A stretch of 64,000 bases of DNA. Source: Leptobrachium leishanense. Taxonomy: Eukaryota > Chordata > Amphibia > Anura > Megophryidae. The stretch is from contig CM019066.1 of NCBI GenBank assembly GCA_009667805.1, positions 331,136,619 to 331,200,618 on the forward strand, written 5' to 3'. The notes beneath the pieces are model-generated. The model did not search any database, was not told where the DNA came from, and saw nothing but the letters and a program-made list of their open reading frames with translations. Below are positions 20,291 through 32,639 of the stretch, one piece after another (position 1 is the stretch's first letter; each line of letters begins with the position of its first letter). A program made the translations under genes and the position numbers.

Positions 20291-20676
20291 TGTGTGATTT
20301 TAAATATATTTTACATAGTTTGGGTTAGTTTGGTGTGGGTTGCCTAGCTTTAGTTTTAAATATACTTCTATTTCTTTAGGTAAAAATGTGTTTTTTCAAA
20401 GATACTACCTGCAGCGAGTTCAAATGCTTTCTTTCGTATAGATTGTAAAATAGGTTTGAGTAATTTGTGATTAGGCAAAAGGGTTTTCTCTTTGTTCATC
20501 TGCTATCTGTTTACATGTCTCAGAGGTTGGAAGTCACCATTGTCTCAGCCAAAACCTAACTGATTTCCTTTACCATAGATTATGTAAATGATGTGTGATA
20601 TGAAGAAAGAGGAATGTTTATTGTAAAAATCTGACATAATGTAATTAGCATTTTAGTAGGTCAATGTGGGTCATTT

Positions 20677-21171
20677 ATGCAAATTATGGCTGTTGGATCT
20701 CAGCATAAATTGTGGCGTTTTTGTTCATTAAAGATCTCAGACAGAGAGAGAATCCTGTTGGAACATACAGCCGCATCTGGTGTCTCCTTCAGCTACGCTA
20801 CTCTACACACTCAACCTCAGAAGGCACAGAGCGGCCTTCTGGAAATTCCTAACGGCTCCAGGGCAGAGAAACAGAAGCAGGTGGGTCAAGCTGCTCGAGG
20901 CGCTGAGGACAGCGCTCCCAGTAGCCGGGCTGACCGCAATGAAGGGGTGTCTGGAGAGTCAGGACAGGCGGAAGAGAACGGTTCCATCACACATGCGAGA
21001 CCTGAGCTTAGACCTACCGAAGGTCAGGTGACTTATGCTGTTGTCCGATCTCCGGACCCTCACAAACCATGTGTCATTGTCCGTTCTCAGGGCCCACATC
21101 GTTTTCCCCCATATTACATTCCTGACACTAAACCCTTAAAAAAAATCACTTGGCGTATTGGAGATTGCTAG
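20677..21171 (+). CDS. Isolated open frame with ITIM-like motifs (possible terminal exon)
   Basis: This 164-residue frame is not made of simple repeats. It contains VSFSYATLHTQPQ and, about 90 residues later, GQVTYAVVRSPDPHK; VTYAVV fits the ITIM consensus [SIVL]xYxx[IVL], and SYATL is ITIM-like. Between them the sequence is polar and rich in Glu, Ser and Gln, as in cytoplasmic tails of inhibitory immune receptors. TTTTGTTCATTAAAG just upstream (20716-20731) could be a splice acceptor, so the true exon may begin inside the frame. The last 20 codons run into repeat-like sequence. No transmembrane segment or Ig domain is visible nearby. It may be a stray exon, a pseudogene piece or chance. Confidence 0.3.
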   Translation: MQIMAVGSQHKLWRFCSLKISDRERILLEHTAASGVSFSYATLHTQPQKAQSGLLEIPNGSRAEKQKQVGQAARGAEDSAPSSRADRNEGVSGESGQAEENGSITHARPELRPTEGQVTYAVVRSPDPHKPCVIVRSQGPHRFPPYYIPDTKPLKKITWRIGDC

Positions 21172-21179
21172 CTTGCGCG

Positions 21180-21610
21180 AGCTTACTATGCTTTGCACAT
21201 CCTATGCTTAACATGAGGAGGGCAAAGTCCTAGCACTAATTACCGCAGAGATGCACCCTGCAAACATTTAGCTACACCTAAACGTTTGTGCTAAATGATT
21301 CCCCTTTTACAAAAACATTTAGCACCCTCTAAAAACCCCCATTATATCCAATACTCACCTCTCATCCCATGGCGGGACCGGTGGCCTGATCTGCTGCTTC
21401 TTGTCCCTGGGAGCATAGTGAGACTGGGAAGAAATAGTCCCCAGTCTCCCTCCGTGATCACTCTGCAGCGCTGTGTGATCTCACATGAGCAAGATCGCGC
21501 AGGGTTCGTGGCCCAGAAGTGCAAACCTCAATGGAGTCCTGTGGACTCCAGGAGGTGATACCCGTGGAGTTGCAGAAGCGCATCACCAATTTAGCGCACG
21601 GGAGGGAATA
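21180..21610. repeat. Dispersed repeat sharing a core with 41490 and 47060
   Basis: ATACTCACCTCTCATCCC...GGCGGGACC and the following AGTCCCCAGTCTCCC block recur at 47062-47170 and, inverted, at about 41500-41560. The AGCTTGCGCGAGCTTAC motif at 21171-21188 recurs near 41740 and 49950. Probably part of a non-autonomous DNA transposon family; ends were not found. Confidence 0.45.
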
Positions 21611-21619
21611 GTGTTCCTA

Positions 21620-22835
21620 GTTTTTACTCAGAATCATAATTAACTCTTTCCTTACCACAAACAAGTTAACTAGGTTTTCAAAAGCCAAGATTGTGTTAAC
21701 TTGATCTCTACATATTCTGGAGGATTGCAAATGAAATACATTTGCAAGTGAACTCCAGAGTATATCCCTAATATTCCATATTCACATAGTAATCAGATAG
21801 TTGCAATGTATTTCGCCCCTCCCGTGACATGCCAAAGAAGATCCCCAGGGGAGGAAATGCACAGTGAAATGTAACCTTCCACCCATTTGTCTAGCACGTC
21901 AGCTATACACCAGAAACACACCAGACTTCCGAGTTGGTAACACTGCGACCTGCGAGACTGGAGCCGAGACGCGCAGGCAGCAACACCAGCTTGTCCCTTA
22001 TTTTTACAGCAGGAAACCGCAGTAAATCTATACAGAGTTGTCCCTCTCTATTTGCTCACTGTAGGAAAGCACTTTTTGACAGATGGAGGGTTCCCTCTGT
22101 TGGCCAAAAAATGCTAATACAGTTGTGAGCTCTGTGTTTCCGTGCAGGAAGAACAAACCTTGAAGCTTTTCAAACAATTTCAGCACATCAACTGTCGTGT
22201 TTGATGCGTTGAAATTTCAGGGGCATGTTCTGAAGCCATTTTTAAATGAGTTTTATTTGCAATAAACAATATTCCTTTGCATCGCTCTTTAGTTACACAT
22301 TGAGTATACTCAATATTGGGGCTGAAGAATATCAAGTATATGTGATCTTGGTAGTGAAGTGGGTAAAAAGCAGATTTGAAAAAATGGTTTGCTTTTCACT
22401 ACTGGACCAGATGTTAGGTAAGTGGCAGAAGCCCCTGACAGCTTGGTAAATTTGACAATGTACAGCTTTGTTGAGGCTCGGTCACGTTAAATTCCGTTTT
22501 CACTCTTGAGATGCTAGTTTTGTGGAATTTAGTAATAATGCCTGACTCCATCATATCCCTGTTGCTGAGTTTTAATTTGTAACAACTGTTCCTAATTACC
22601 AAAGCAATGCGCCCATGTGTGGCATATGCTGTCATTATTTTTTTAACAGTTTGTTGACACATTAAATTATTTTGTGGTTTTTATGACTAATGCATTGATG
22701 ATTTGTCCTCTTTAGAACTCTTTTTACGTTGGTCATTTTGCTTTGAAAACTGAAATTGACAGACCTCTTTTTTAGCCAACAAACTGCTAATCACGTACAA
22801 AACATGACTTTATGGGTATGAAATGTTTAAAAGCT
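21620..22835. other. Unassigned DNA
   Basis: No gene, terminal repeats or RNA structure could be supported here. Confidence 0.4.
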
Positions 22836-23027
22836 CTGAGGAGGTTATTCACCATTTACGGCCGTTCTTGAAATGATGAAAGTTCGGCAATTACCGAAAT
22901 GGAAATTCAAATTGTGGCAGAAGAAGCTTCATCAATGAATCGTCCTCAGCCACAGTCTGATTTTCTCTCTCAAGAAGCCAAAGTTTATGGTCATTGCAAC
23001 AACGACAATTAGTGAATACTCCCCTCA
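22836..23027. mobile_element. 192-bp MITE (CTGAGGAGGTTATTCAC ends)
   Basis: Left end CTGAGGAGGTTATTCACCA is the imperfect inverse of the right end AGTGAATACTCCCCTCAG. It has no coding capacity. A target duplication could not be defined. Confidence 0.55.
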
Positions 23028-25107
23028 GTGTGCAATGGTATCACTTTGACTATGCTAACAGATGGTTTTAAAGGCTTGGGGTTCCTTTTACTTTGTCCAG
23101 ATGGTCAAAATCTGGACCTTTCTCATAGGCTTTTCAGACATTTTTTGGTTTGGGAGATTCACTTCAGATCCAGTCAAATTTTTCAAATGAAATCGGCCAA
23201 TATGTTGGGAAAAAAAATAGCAGTCGATATTTTGAAACCAAAATGGCCAATATAATTAAATCAAGTCATGAACCATATGAAAAAATTAGATAAACATAAG
23301 CTCATTGTAGGATATGCTACTCAACTGTGAAATTAGTATTCCGTCTGCAATGCGGGGGAATAATTCTGATTCCTTATCAAAGCAAGAGCAATTTGTTTTC
23401 ACAAGAAGAACATGAAAGGCTGAATCTAAAGTGAAAATGTCATATAAAATATTTTGATGTAATGCCTCATTAACCCAAGACTAATGTAATAGATCATAAA
23501 GATTAGTGAAAAATGTTATTGCTTTATAAGATATCACCTCTTAGCACATGAGCCTTAGGGAGCTTCTTTGGGCCTGTACTCCTCCTAAACGCCCTGGCTT
23601 AACGGTGTGATGGTCTAATCTTAATGAAGATTGGCCAGCGTCTTTTATCTCATACCCTTGGAAACAAACCTTGTTATTATTAATATTCATCTGCAATGCA
23701 CCCACTTATCCTGTAGGTCCAAGCGTCATAATCATGAAGGTATTGGGTAACAAAAATGTTAGTAAAAAAAAAAGAATTGCTGACGGTTGTAAAACCCGAT
23801 TAAAACAAGTCTAAAAAATTATAAATTATACAAACAGTGTTATGTAAAATATAAAAAAAATTTAAGTCTGTAAATTATGAAAATAAATTGATAATTAATA
23901 AAAAAATAGCTTTCGAAATATGTTTTGTTCTCAAATATTGCATCTACCACTACCATGTGTTTTTTCTTTGGATAATGTCCAAGTAGTCCTCACTGTTACA
24001 TGTTTTCTCCCATAATCCCTTGATTATGAGAACGCAATATACTGAAGGAGCTGACTAATAGATTTTGGGCTTGTACCAATAACACAATGTGAATTAGAGA
24101 TTGCAGTGAAATTCCCCCAACAACATCAGCATCAGGAAGAGTACAGAAAAACATGTATGCGCAACGATTACACATGTTAGAAAAGAGCAGATTTCAAGGT
24201 AAAATGTAATTCCCGTTAAAAAGAATATATAAATACTACCACGCCGTTATACTCAAGGGGGTTAAGAGTAGAGTGATGCACTACAGATGTTCATTTAGCT
24301 GTAACGCACATGTTTTCTCTCCCTTCCCCTTTTTTCCATAACATGGAGGGTCGCTGGGGTTGGGACAGAAATGTCAAAATACATAAATATTCATCATCGT
24401 ATGAAATCAAATGAAAATCTTAAAGTCTTCCCAGTGGAAATATCGGAAGCCCCAAGCAACACCACACCCATCTGGTAAAACAACTTGGAACCCAATGTCC
24501 TGCACTGCATCATCCACCCAACTTCCTACAACTAACCAGTGTTAATTACCATAGGAACGGTTCCCTCATGTGCTAAATAAATCCTGTCCCAGTGTGTGAC
24601 TGAATTGCATTATTCTGCGTAAAACACAAACAGATTTGAGGAGAAATCACTCCTTTTGCCAGCACATGTGGTGTTTCAGGTCAGAGTTCCCCCGCGTTCT
24701 GCAAACAAAACCTAGAAGACCTAGAAACAAAGGACACAGCTCGAAATCTATTTGCGTTGTTTTCTTTTAATCCTTTCATTCGTTTCTTTTCCTTTATTTT
24801 TTCTTTAACCTTATTTTTCTCTAGTGTTTCTTTTTGCTACCTAAAACATTTTCCGCAAACTGAGTGTTGAGGTCATCAGCTGGACCGTTATCTTACTAGC
24901 ACGGAAGAGCCATTATACTGCTCGAAGACGAGAAACAAGACCTGACACTTTTGGATGCAGGTACAATTGCCAGATATATAACCTAAACGTTCTCTTTTTA
25001 ACAGCTTGGTCTAGGAGATAGTTTGTCAAAATAATACATTACATCCTTGCAGTCCATCGCCATTCTCCCGGGAGAACAAACGTAAAACAATGCAGTGTAA
25101 CACCAAA
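23028..25107. other. Unassigned AT-rich DNA
   Basis: About 2 kb without a recognisable element or gene; the longest quiet stretch of the window. Short open frames show no family motif. It may be old single-copy intergenic sequence. Confidence 0.4.
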
Positions 25108-25509
25108 GGGGTTATTCAAAGAGCACTCAATTGGCCACTGAATTGCACCGAACAGTGAATTTCTCCATACAGTCAGTAGTGTATTTAGATTTTGTGCTGC
25201 CCTAGGCCTGACTAAACTCGTACACCCCCTAATTTAATTTGAATGGCACCCTTCCTGTCAAGGGCACACCTCTTCCTGGTTAATCCCCACCCTTCCTCTT
25301 TAAGCTCCACCTTTTCCTCTTAGAGCTCCGCCTTTTCCTCTCTTTATATTAAAAGTGGATACCAAGTGCCTACTTGTATATTTTGTATACCATTTAAATG
25401 TATCTATTGAGATAAATAAAATTATGAAATGTTTAAATTCAAGGCATTTTTACAAGAACAAGCCACGCATGTCAAGTATACTGGATCACAGCCGCTCTAA
25501 TTGGTTGAA

Positions 25510-25870
25510 CAATAAAATCCACAGAAACGTGCACTGCATATGAGTGTATCACAGAGCTGCACAGCAAAAAAACTCACAGAAATGGGCACTGTGTATGAGC
25601 ATATCCCAGACTGCACAGCGATAAAACTCACAGTAATGTGCAGTGTGTATGAGCGTATCCCCTAGCTCCAGGGCAATAAAACTCACAGTAATATGTAGTG
25701 TGTATCACAGAATCCACAGCAATAAAACTCTCAGCAATGCAATGTGTGGTATGTGTGTCAGCGTATCAGAATCCACAGCAATAAAACTCCCAGCAATGCA
25801 ATGTGCGGTGTGTATGAGTGCATCAGAATCCACTGCAGTAAAAACTCCCAGCAAACCGAGTGTATATGAG
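25510..25870. repeat. Minisatellite, about 50-55 bp unit, in hAT-A copy 2
   Basis: Same unit and nearly the same unit order as 8320-8700 in copy 1, so the array existed in the common ancestor of the two copies. Confidence 0.85.
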
Positions 25871-26599
25871 CACACAGCAATCATGCTGTGGAGCCATCTT
25901 GTCAGCAGTGGGGTGTCACTGCCAGAGGGTCACTGTAGCTTTGATTCCCTTCCCGGTGGGTGTTCAGTCCAGAATAGAGTCTGTGTTAACGAAAGGGCGG
26001 GCAGCTGCGCGCGTGCGTTTCACGTGGTTCAGCCAGTCATGTGGTACTGAGACTCAGAGAAATGGCAATGAAATGCCCTGATGTTCGGTGGTTTCAATCA
26101 GCAGTTTATTCAGGCGAACCCCATAGGTTTCAATGTTAAAAATATTCCGTTTTTATGCAATATTCTAATAAATCATTTATTATTTTAATCTGCAGTAAAA
26201 AGTCTTTACTTATTGATTTTTTTTTTAGTACCTTTTAGTCATTTTTCAGATTTTTTTGGGCAAAATTCCCCCCCCTTTTTTTAATAGCGGTTTTTCTTTT
26301 TTCTGTAACAGAACTTTTTATTATCAATCATAGGATCTTATATGTAAATTCCAGACATTTTCGTTCAGTAGTTCTTTTGAAAACAGCAAGGCCACAGGTT
26401 TGCGGTGGCAGCATTCAGCGGCCGACTCCATGCACTTTGGGGACCCTGCGAAGAATGGTGAATTCACTTCAGGGTGGGGAATTTTATTCTCCTAAGTGCA
26501 GGGAACTACAGACACCAAAATGTTGGCGTCATTTCGGTGCTCTGTGAGTAACCCATTTAGTGGTGAGGTTTTTTGCTGCCCCCTGGAAAGTGAAATTGA

Positions 26600-26672
26600 A
26601 AGTGTAAATTAGTGAAATCTCAATGTATCCTTCCTGGTAAAATACTTTGCAAAGGTAAAAAAAAAAAAATTT
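26600..26672 (+). repeat. SINE/LINE tail fragment
   Basis: TCAATGTATCCTTCCTGGTA followed by an A-rich tail matches the 3' part of the SINE at 6651-6778 (opposite strand). Only the tail is present. Confidence 0.5.
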
Positions 26673-27160
26673 TTTTTTTTTAAATTTATTTTTTAGGGGT
26701 GGGGCCACCCAGTGCGGGCCGCCGCCCCCTGGAAAGTGCCGCCCTAGGCCTGGGCCTAGTCGGCCTAGGCCAAAATACACCAGTGCATACAGTGCAATTT
26801 TGTGTCAATTCGGTTAATCAAAAAGCTGGTAATTCGCCAAATATTAGAGAATTGCCAGTGAAATATGGTGACATTCGGCGGCAGGGAAATCCCCTAGAGA
26901 AGTAATGGTAAATCTATTTAGAGAACACCGAACAGCAGTGGAAAGTTGGCGAAATGCCCAGATTTGCGGTGGTTTCGTTCGACAGGTTTAAACAAGAGAA
27001 TCCCATAGGTTTTAATGTAAAAGAAATTCCCCGTTTCTCTTAGACATTTATTCAACAGTTTATTATTTTCATTTGCATCAAAAAATCTCTTAATTCATTT
27101 ATTTTTTTTAAATTTGTCAGGCATTTTTCAGCATTTTTTTGGCGAAAAATGTTTTATCCG

Positions 27161-28153
27161 GATTTCTTTTTTTCAACAATATATTTATTGGTAGATTCAA
27201 GCAATACAATGCAATACACGTAGCGTACAAAAACAGAAAAGTTACAGAAATTCCCAACCCTTACACTTCAACAATATGCCACAATAGATATAAGCTAGAA
27301 ACTCAGGAAGGGGTAGAACTCAGAAAGAGGTCAAGCAACCGGGAGCATGAGGGATGCAGCAGCTGGGGCCCCGAGATAGAGTGTGCCATAAACCAGCGGA
27401 AAGTCAGTCAGTAGCTGCGCGATCATATTTTCTGGCAGATATGACATAAATGTTCCCCATACCTCAAACAGCCTGCCCACCTTGTCCTCCTGATGGAGAA
27501 TAGTCTCTGCCCAGTCATGGTGAAAGATAGTATAAAAGTGTAAGTAAAACATTGAGAACGTGGGAGGGGTAGGGGAATCCACTGCCCCATGATGCCCTTC
27601 TTAGCCGCTGTGAAGAGGATGCCCAAGAGGGTTTTCTGTGCCCTAGACTGAGGACGGCCTTCATGGTCAGAGAGAATATTGAACAGAGCCCAGTCAGTGG
27701 AGGAAGGCATCCTTATCTTCAAAATCTGAGAGCCAAATCTCCTAATGGTATTCCAGAAAAGGGTATAAATGGGCAAGGCCACAGACCATGAAAGAGGTCG
27801 GCCGTGTCCTGTAAACATTTAAAACAGCGACCCGAGCTAAGGGGGCTGAAAAGGGACAATCTGGCCGGAGCCAGATAAGCACCATGTAGCAATTTGTAAA
27901 ACACTTCCCCATATTGGGCTGTGGGAATTCGTTTGCGCGACCCATTTGTGGCCGCTATGAGTGAGAAAGGTGACTGTTGAGGGAGGTGAATACACCAACT
28001 GGACAGACCCGTGGTTGCTTGCTATCGACCAGTCATATTGTGGTTGTAAAAGCTGTCGGAAAGCCGCAGTGGAGGGACTAACCTTCACAATTCTGTCAAG
28101 GGGTTAAGAAAATCACAGTCTTTTAGCTCTCGTAGCTGCTCAGATTTCTTTTT
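27161..28153 (-). pseudogene. 5'-truncated L1/Tx1-type LINE with 11-bp TSD
   Basis: The insert spans about 27172-28142 on the minus strand and is flanked by gatttcttttt at 27161-27171 and 28143-28153, an L1-style target duplication. Minus-strand frames hold pieces of the ORF2 C-terminus: LARVAVLNVYRTRPTSFMVC, DTADLFHGLWPCPFI (normally a Cys...His-x-W-x-CP motif) and WNTIRRFGSQILKI. AATAAATATATTGTTGAAAAAAA on the minus strand gives a polyadenylation signal and a short A tail. Several frame changes show decay. RT and endonuclease are missing. Confidence 0.75.
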
Positions 28154-28539
28154 AATGGCGTTTTTTTTTTATTATTCTGTAACACACCTTTTTATTCTTA
28201 TTCATAGAACCTTATATATTATTTCCAGGCATTTACATGCACTAGTTTTTTTAAAACCGCGTTTTAAAAGTTGCTTTTGTTTTCTTTACCCCTGTTCAGC
28301 GGCTGGTCGGCCTTTTTCTGACAGCTGGTCAGCGGGTCATCGGCTTTTTTCAGCGGGTTTGCAGCTGCGTTCGGCGGTTCTATGGATCGATTCAGCAGTT
28401 TTGCGTCGGTTTGAAGATGCGTTTGGCGGGTCGATTTGGCGCACTTCGGGGACCCTGTGGTGAATTTAACTCGCCGTAGTGCGGCGAACGAGAGAGCACC
28501 GAAACGTCAGTGACATCTTGATGCTCTCTTCATAACCCC

Positions 28540-29293
28540 TTAATAGAGATGTAGAGACAGTTGTAAAAGTGGTTTCTTAGTACGCAGTCTGAAAAGCACA
28601 ACGTGCATCTGGAGTGTATGCAAGCCGACTCCTTCCGATGCACAGGTGTTCATATTTTATGGCTGCAGTTGCATTCTGGGTAGTTGCACACAGGGGCCCC
28701 CCGAGTTCAGGTTAACAAGCCATGTCATCTGGCTCCAATGAACGCAGTAGGACGTTCTAGGGTTACACAAGGGAATGAGCGAGTTCGCCACGTGCTTCTT
28801 GCTTTCAATTTGCAGACATGCAAGTCACTCATTTGCATTGACATTTGTGCGATCCGCAAATTATCTGAGGTGAAAGGGCAGTGGAAAAGAACAAACTCGG
28901 ATGAAGGTAAGGGGTCAGATGTTAAAGCGTAGGTCTCATTATTATTAGAATATTCTCCAGCGGAGCTCAAACCTGCCACGAGAGATTAGGCTCACACCAC
29001 TTGTTTGTTCGTAACGCGGATCTTTCATGTGCAGGTGTTTGGTACTGTACGGGATTTATAACAACCGCCTCCTTAGCCTGCAGTATGATGGTAATTTTCT
29101 CCATCTATAAAAAGAAATATTAATATTAACTCTCTGCATGATTCTCGCGCTGATAAGCTGACAGCAACATATCCAGTAACATATTTAATCCTGTTTGGAT
29201 TGATGTGAATATGCCCACCCCCCCTCTTCTTCAAATAATATTAGGCTTGAGGAAATCTGTAAAATATTTGAAAATAAAAGAATGTAAAGAAAA
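28540..29293. other. Unassigned DNA
   Basis: No element ends or coding motifs were recognised. Confidence 0.4.
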
Positions 29294-29295
29294 TA

Positions 29296-30128
29296 CAGGG
29301 TGTCCATAAAGTCTCTTTACAATTTCAAAAATTTATTACAAAGGCAAATGAAAAGACAGATAAGTGAAAATTATTACAAAATGAGACGTATATATTTAAG
29401 GTTTTTTGCCTCATTTAATACACCTCTATATGGGCACCATTAGTTGCATGAAGCACATCAAGACGGTACTCGATTTCTTGCCATGTTCACTGTAGCAAAC
29501 CCTCATCGATGGTGGCAATAGCATCAGTGATCCTCTGCTTTAGATTCGTGATGTCCCGTACCTTTGTTTGATACACCATATCTTTAACATAACCTCATAG
29601 AAAGAAGTCAAGGGGAGTGATATCTGGTGAACGAGGTGGCCAGGGAATTGGGCCACCCCTTCCAATCCACTGGTATGGAAATGTTTTATTTAGGAACCTG
29701 CAGTCCTCAATGTGGTGGTGCACCATCTTGCTGGAAAATGATGGTTGGTTGAAGGTCATGTAGTTGTGGTGCCACGTATTCAGTCAAAAGGTCAAGGTAA
29801 ACATTTGCAGTAATTGATGTCTCGCCGAAGAAGAACAGACCAATGATTCGATTGCACATGATCCCACACCACACATTCATCTAAAGCAGAGGATCACTGA
29901 TGCCATTGCCACCATTGATGAGGGGATGCTACAGCGAACATGGCAAGAAATTGAGTACTGTCTTGATGTGCTTCGTGCAACCAATGGTGCCCATATAGAG
30001 GTGTATTAAATGAGGCAAAAAAAATTAAATATATACGTCTCATTTTGTAATAATTTTCACTTATCTGTCTTTTCATTTGCCTTTGTAATAAATTTTTGAA
30101 ATTGTAAAGAGACTTTATGGACACCCTG
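29296..30128. mobile_element. Fold-back mariner derivative with 248-bp inverted arms and TA TSD
   Basis: Ends are CAGGGTGTCCATAAAGTCTC and the inverse, flanked by TA (29294-29295, 30129-30130), the Tc1/mariner target. The two arms (29296-29543 and 29881-30128) are inverted copies of the same 3' end of a transposase gene, whereas a normal element has different 5' and 3' halves joined by short inverted repeats. The centre (29544-29880) continues the transposase of the left arm only. The arms differ by a few substitutions, including TAG against TGG-type changes, so they diverged after duplication. Confidence 0.9.
29400..29890 (-). pseudogene. Mariner-type transposase C-terminal half
   Basis: Minus-strand translation from about 29880 to 29400 gives MNVWCGIMCNRIIG, GETSITANVYLDLL, IFQQDGAPPHW, GRGGPIPWPPRSPDITPLDF and DITNLKQRITDAIATIDEG. 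QQDGAPPHW and PPRSPDITPLDF are the blocks around the second and third catalytic positions of the DDE_3 (Tc1/mariner) fold. A stop codon lies after PLDFFL and another within the C-terminus, so it is inactive. The N-terminal DNA-binding part is absent. Confidence 0.85.
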
Positions 30129-30130
30129 TA

Positions 30131-31112
30131 TATCGAAAACAATACGTGAAGCTAAAAACAAAAAAGCAGAATTGATATGCTATCAATATTTCAACAGTGA
30201 ATTGTATTCGTAGAATAATATTTATACATCATCAATCAATATAATCATTATTGTGTCAGTCATCAATGCATAACAGACATATAGTTATTTTATTTATATT
30301 ATTTTTACCAGAAAGGATACACTGTGAGATTTCTCTCATTTTCATGTATGTCCTGGGTATATATCGATAAGTCAAAGTGATGATTTGTATTACGGTTGCT
30401 TTTCAAGCAATCCTAAAGTAAATAAACAAATTAGACGGTTAAATGGCATATTTTCCCAGAATTTAAAGAAAATAATTCAGTAATTGAAGCTGTGTTACAA
30501 TCTTTACTATAACTTCATAGGTCATGGTTTGTACTGCTAGTGCGATTACAACACGTACTCCTGAGAACAAGGCAAGAATCGTGGTTTATTTTATAAATGT
30601 TTTGTGAGAAACTTGTTACCAGCTGCTGACAGGATCTGAAAATGACTGTGCCGTCCCGTCCTTTAGTTTTATAATGTTCTGGGAGAGAAGTATATTTAAG
30701 TATTCTTCTGTACCAAGTCAATCTGGCGAAAGGATTACTTGCGTTGACCCATATGACCTTTCTTGAGTGAGCGTAACGTTAGGTAGTCTATTTTTAGGTG
30801 TAATTTAGACAATTTTTGCATAATCCTTCTATAAATTGGGATGTCATATGTTTGCCATGTAAAAAAAAAAAAGTGGCTCTATAAATTCCTTCCTGATTTA
30901 TGCTTTGTAGGCAGATGGGATGTAAAGTGAGATTACTGGAATCCAGAAGTGGGGAAACCAGTGACATGTGGTGACTTCTTTCTGGCCCATCACTCTGAGG
31001 TTTGGCAGATGCACATGGGTGCCTGTTGAAACCAAAAGATGTTCCATCTGTAGTGTCCAGGTCATAGAATAAGGCAAGAGTTATAATCTTAACATCATAA
31101 AGAACGACTTTT
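30131..31112. other. Unassigned DNA with a short SINE/LINE tail
   Basis: A minus-strand tail fragment (TACCAGAAAGGATACACTG, 30298-30360) matches the SINE family at 6651-6778. The rest is unassigned. Confidence 0.4.
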
Positions 31113-31563
31113 AAGCCCGTGTCAGACGAGCGCAGTGATCACGTCCCCGTTGCCGCACATGTTAACATCCGTGGTAGCATACAATTATGATCAATAGAGA
31201 CCCACACACAAAGTACGTGCGCACAGAAGTACGGAAGCACAACGGACGCGGCAAACAGACACAAGTTAGGCAAGAACGTAAAACCGCTAGAACGGACGTG
31301 CGGAGTGCGCCATGTCCGCATCGTCCGCATAGCTTTGTGTGTGAGTAGTGAACGAGGTCAGACGGACTGCATTTGTGCGTCCAGCATTTTTGACGGACAA
31401 AATGGTTTTGCATTTTAATTTATTTTCCCTCCTACATCCATCAAAAATAACGTCAGTGAAAAAAACAGACTGTGTGGCCACTACCTTGTCGTCAGTCAGA
31501 AAGTACGTCCGTTGAGCACGGACGCACATTCCGTACAAAATGTGCTCGTCTGACATTAGCCTT
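31113..31563. mobile_element. MITE with AAG(C/G)CY...GTCAGACGAGCGC ends
   Basis: Left AAGCCCGTGTCAGACGAGCG and right GTGCTCGTCTGACATTAGCCTT are inverted. The interior is close to 52342-52796 over its full length (shared TTGTGTGTGAGTGATGCAACGAGG-like block), so these are two copies of one family, both rich in ACGTCCG. Confidence 0.8.
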
Positions 31564-32639
31564 ATCTGTAATTTTGCAAGTCATCATACGAATGGATGGA
31601 TGGCCTTCTCAAACCTGTGTAGGTCTCATCCGTCGGCTCAATCCCATACTCTGTAACGTTCGACACAAGGTTTGAGTTATCTGTTAGCTGTATAGACATG
31701 TAAAAAATTATGAATTTATAGTATTTGTAATAAATATTTTTTTGGCCATTTTTATAATTAACCCTAACTAGGTCGCCAAGCATTCCATTGAGTCGCCATT
31801 GTAATGCATCTTGCCTGAACTACAACCTTTCCTCTTTTTTTCACGTTAATACAGTGTATGAAGAGCATAAGTAAATTGTAATTTTCAGCGATTGTGGTTA
31901 TACTTTTCCATGTGTTGTGTTATGATACTGTCATCCCCTGTGCAGCTGTCTCTTCAAACCCTCAGAGGTTTATTAAAAACACTTTCTAGGAGGAGCCGTC
32001 AATTAAAACCTATAAAGCTGAAAAAGTAAATAATTAAAGTGCTTTTGGCATGATCTCTCGCTATCTAGCTTGAATTACTTTCTCTACTGATCCAGAATGA
32101 ACAATTGCTTGCAGCTGCTCGATAGAAGTCAGAAAGAGCAGTAATAACATTTAAATTGTAGTGAACCTAATTCATAATCCCACATTTTCCCATGCGAGGA
32201 ATAACGTGCTGAGGGATTCTGATTAAGTAGATCTGTTTGCACAATGTTACTCTGCCATTATGAATCTTTGAAATGAAATAATGAAAAGATTCCAAAAGGC
32301 TCTCTATAGTAACGATAAACAACAGAGCGCGACATATTGAACTTGTCAAGTGGAATATCATAGGAAATTAGAAAATATCTGAATCAAGTCTGTGTAGTTT
32401 GAATCCGTTGCCTGCAACCTGACAAGCAAATGGCTTTGCACATCGCATCCTTGATGACTGTCTCGTGTTAAACTCTAATTCACATCAAAATTCCGAAGTG
32501 TCGATTGCGGTTACCTCAAAATGTAAAACTTTTTTTTTTATAATGTCAATCCATGCTGTTATTGTATCACATAAATTCACAACAACAAAAGTGGAAAGGG
32601 CTTGTTGAGTTCCCAGTAAGTAATACTGTTCGCCAATTA
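31564..32639. other. Unassigned AT-rich DNA
   Basis: No recognisable gene, repeat ends or RNA feature. Confidence 0.4.

Larger units (their letters stand above)
25174..26785 (+). mobile_element. hAT-A, copy 2
   Basis: Begins CAGTAGTGTATTTAGATTTTG and ends GGCCAAAATACACCAGTG. The 8-bp TSD catacagt is perfect (25166-25173, 26786-26793). It shares the minisatellite block (25510-25870), the half palindrome at 25995-26045 and the flanking internal parts with copy 1 at 7995-10110, but lacks the piece that corresponds to about 9060-9540 of copy 1. It inserted into the MITE at 25108-28539. Confidence 0.93.
25108..28539. mobile_element. MITE with GGGGTTATTCA ends, split by hAT-A copy 2 and an L1-type LINE
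   Basis: Left end GGGGTTATTCAAAGAGCACT and right end AGTGACATCTTGATGCTCTCTTCATAACCCC form an imperfect inverted pair. Subterminal TTCGGCGG-type motifs occur throughout (26880, 26980, 28370-28450). Excluding the two inserts (25174-26785 and about 27172-28142) about 0.85 kb of the original remains. A half copy begins at 54675. Confidence 0.65.
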
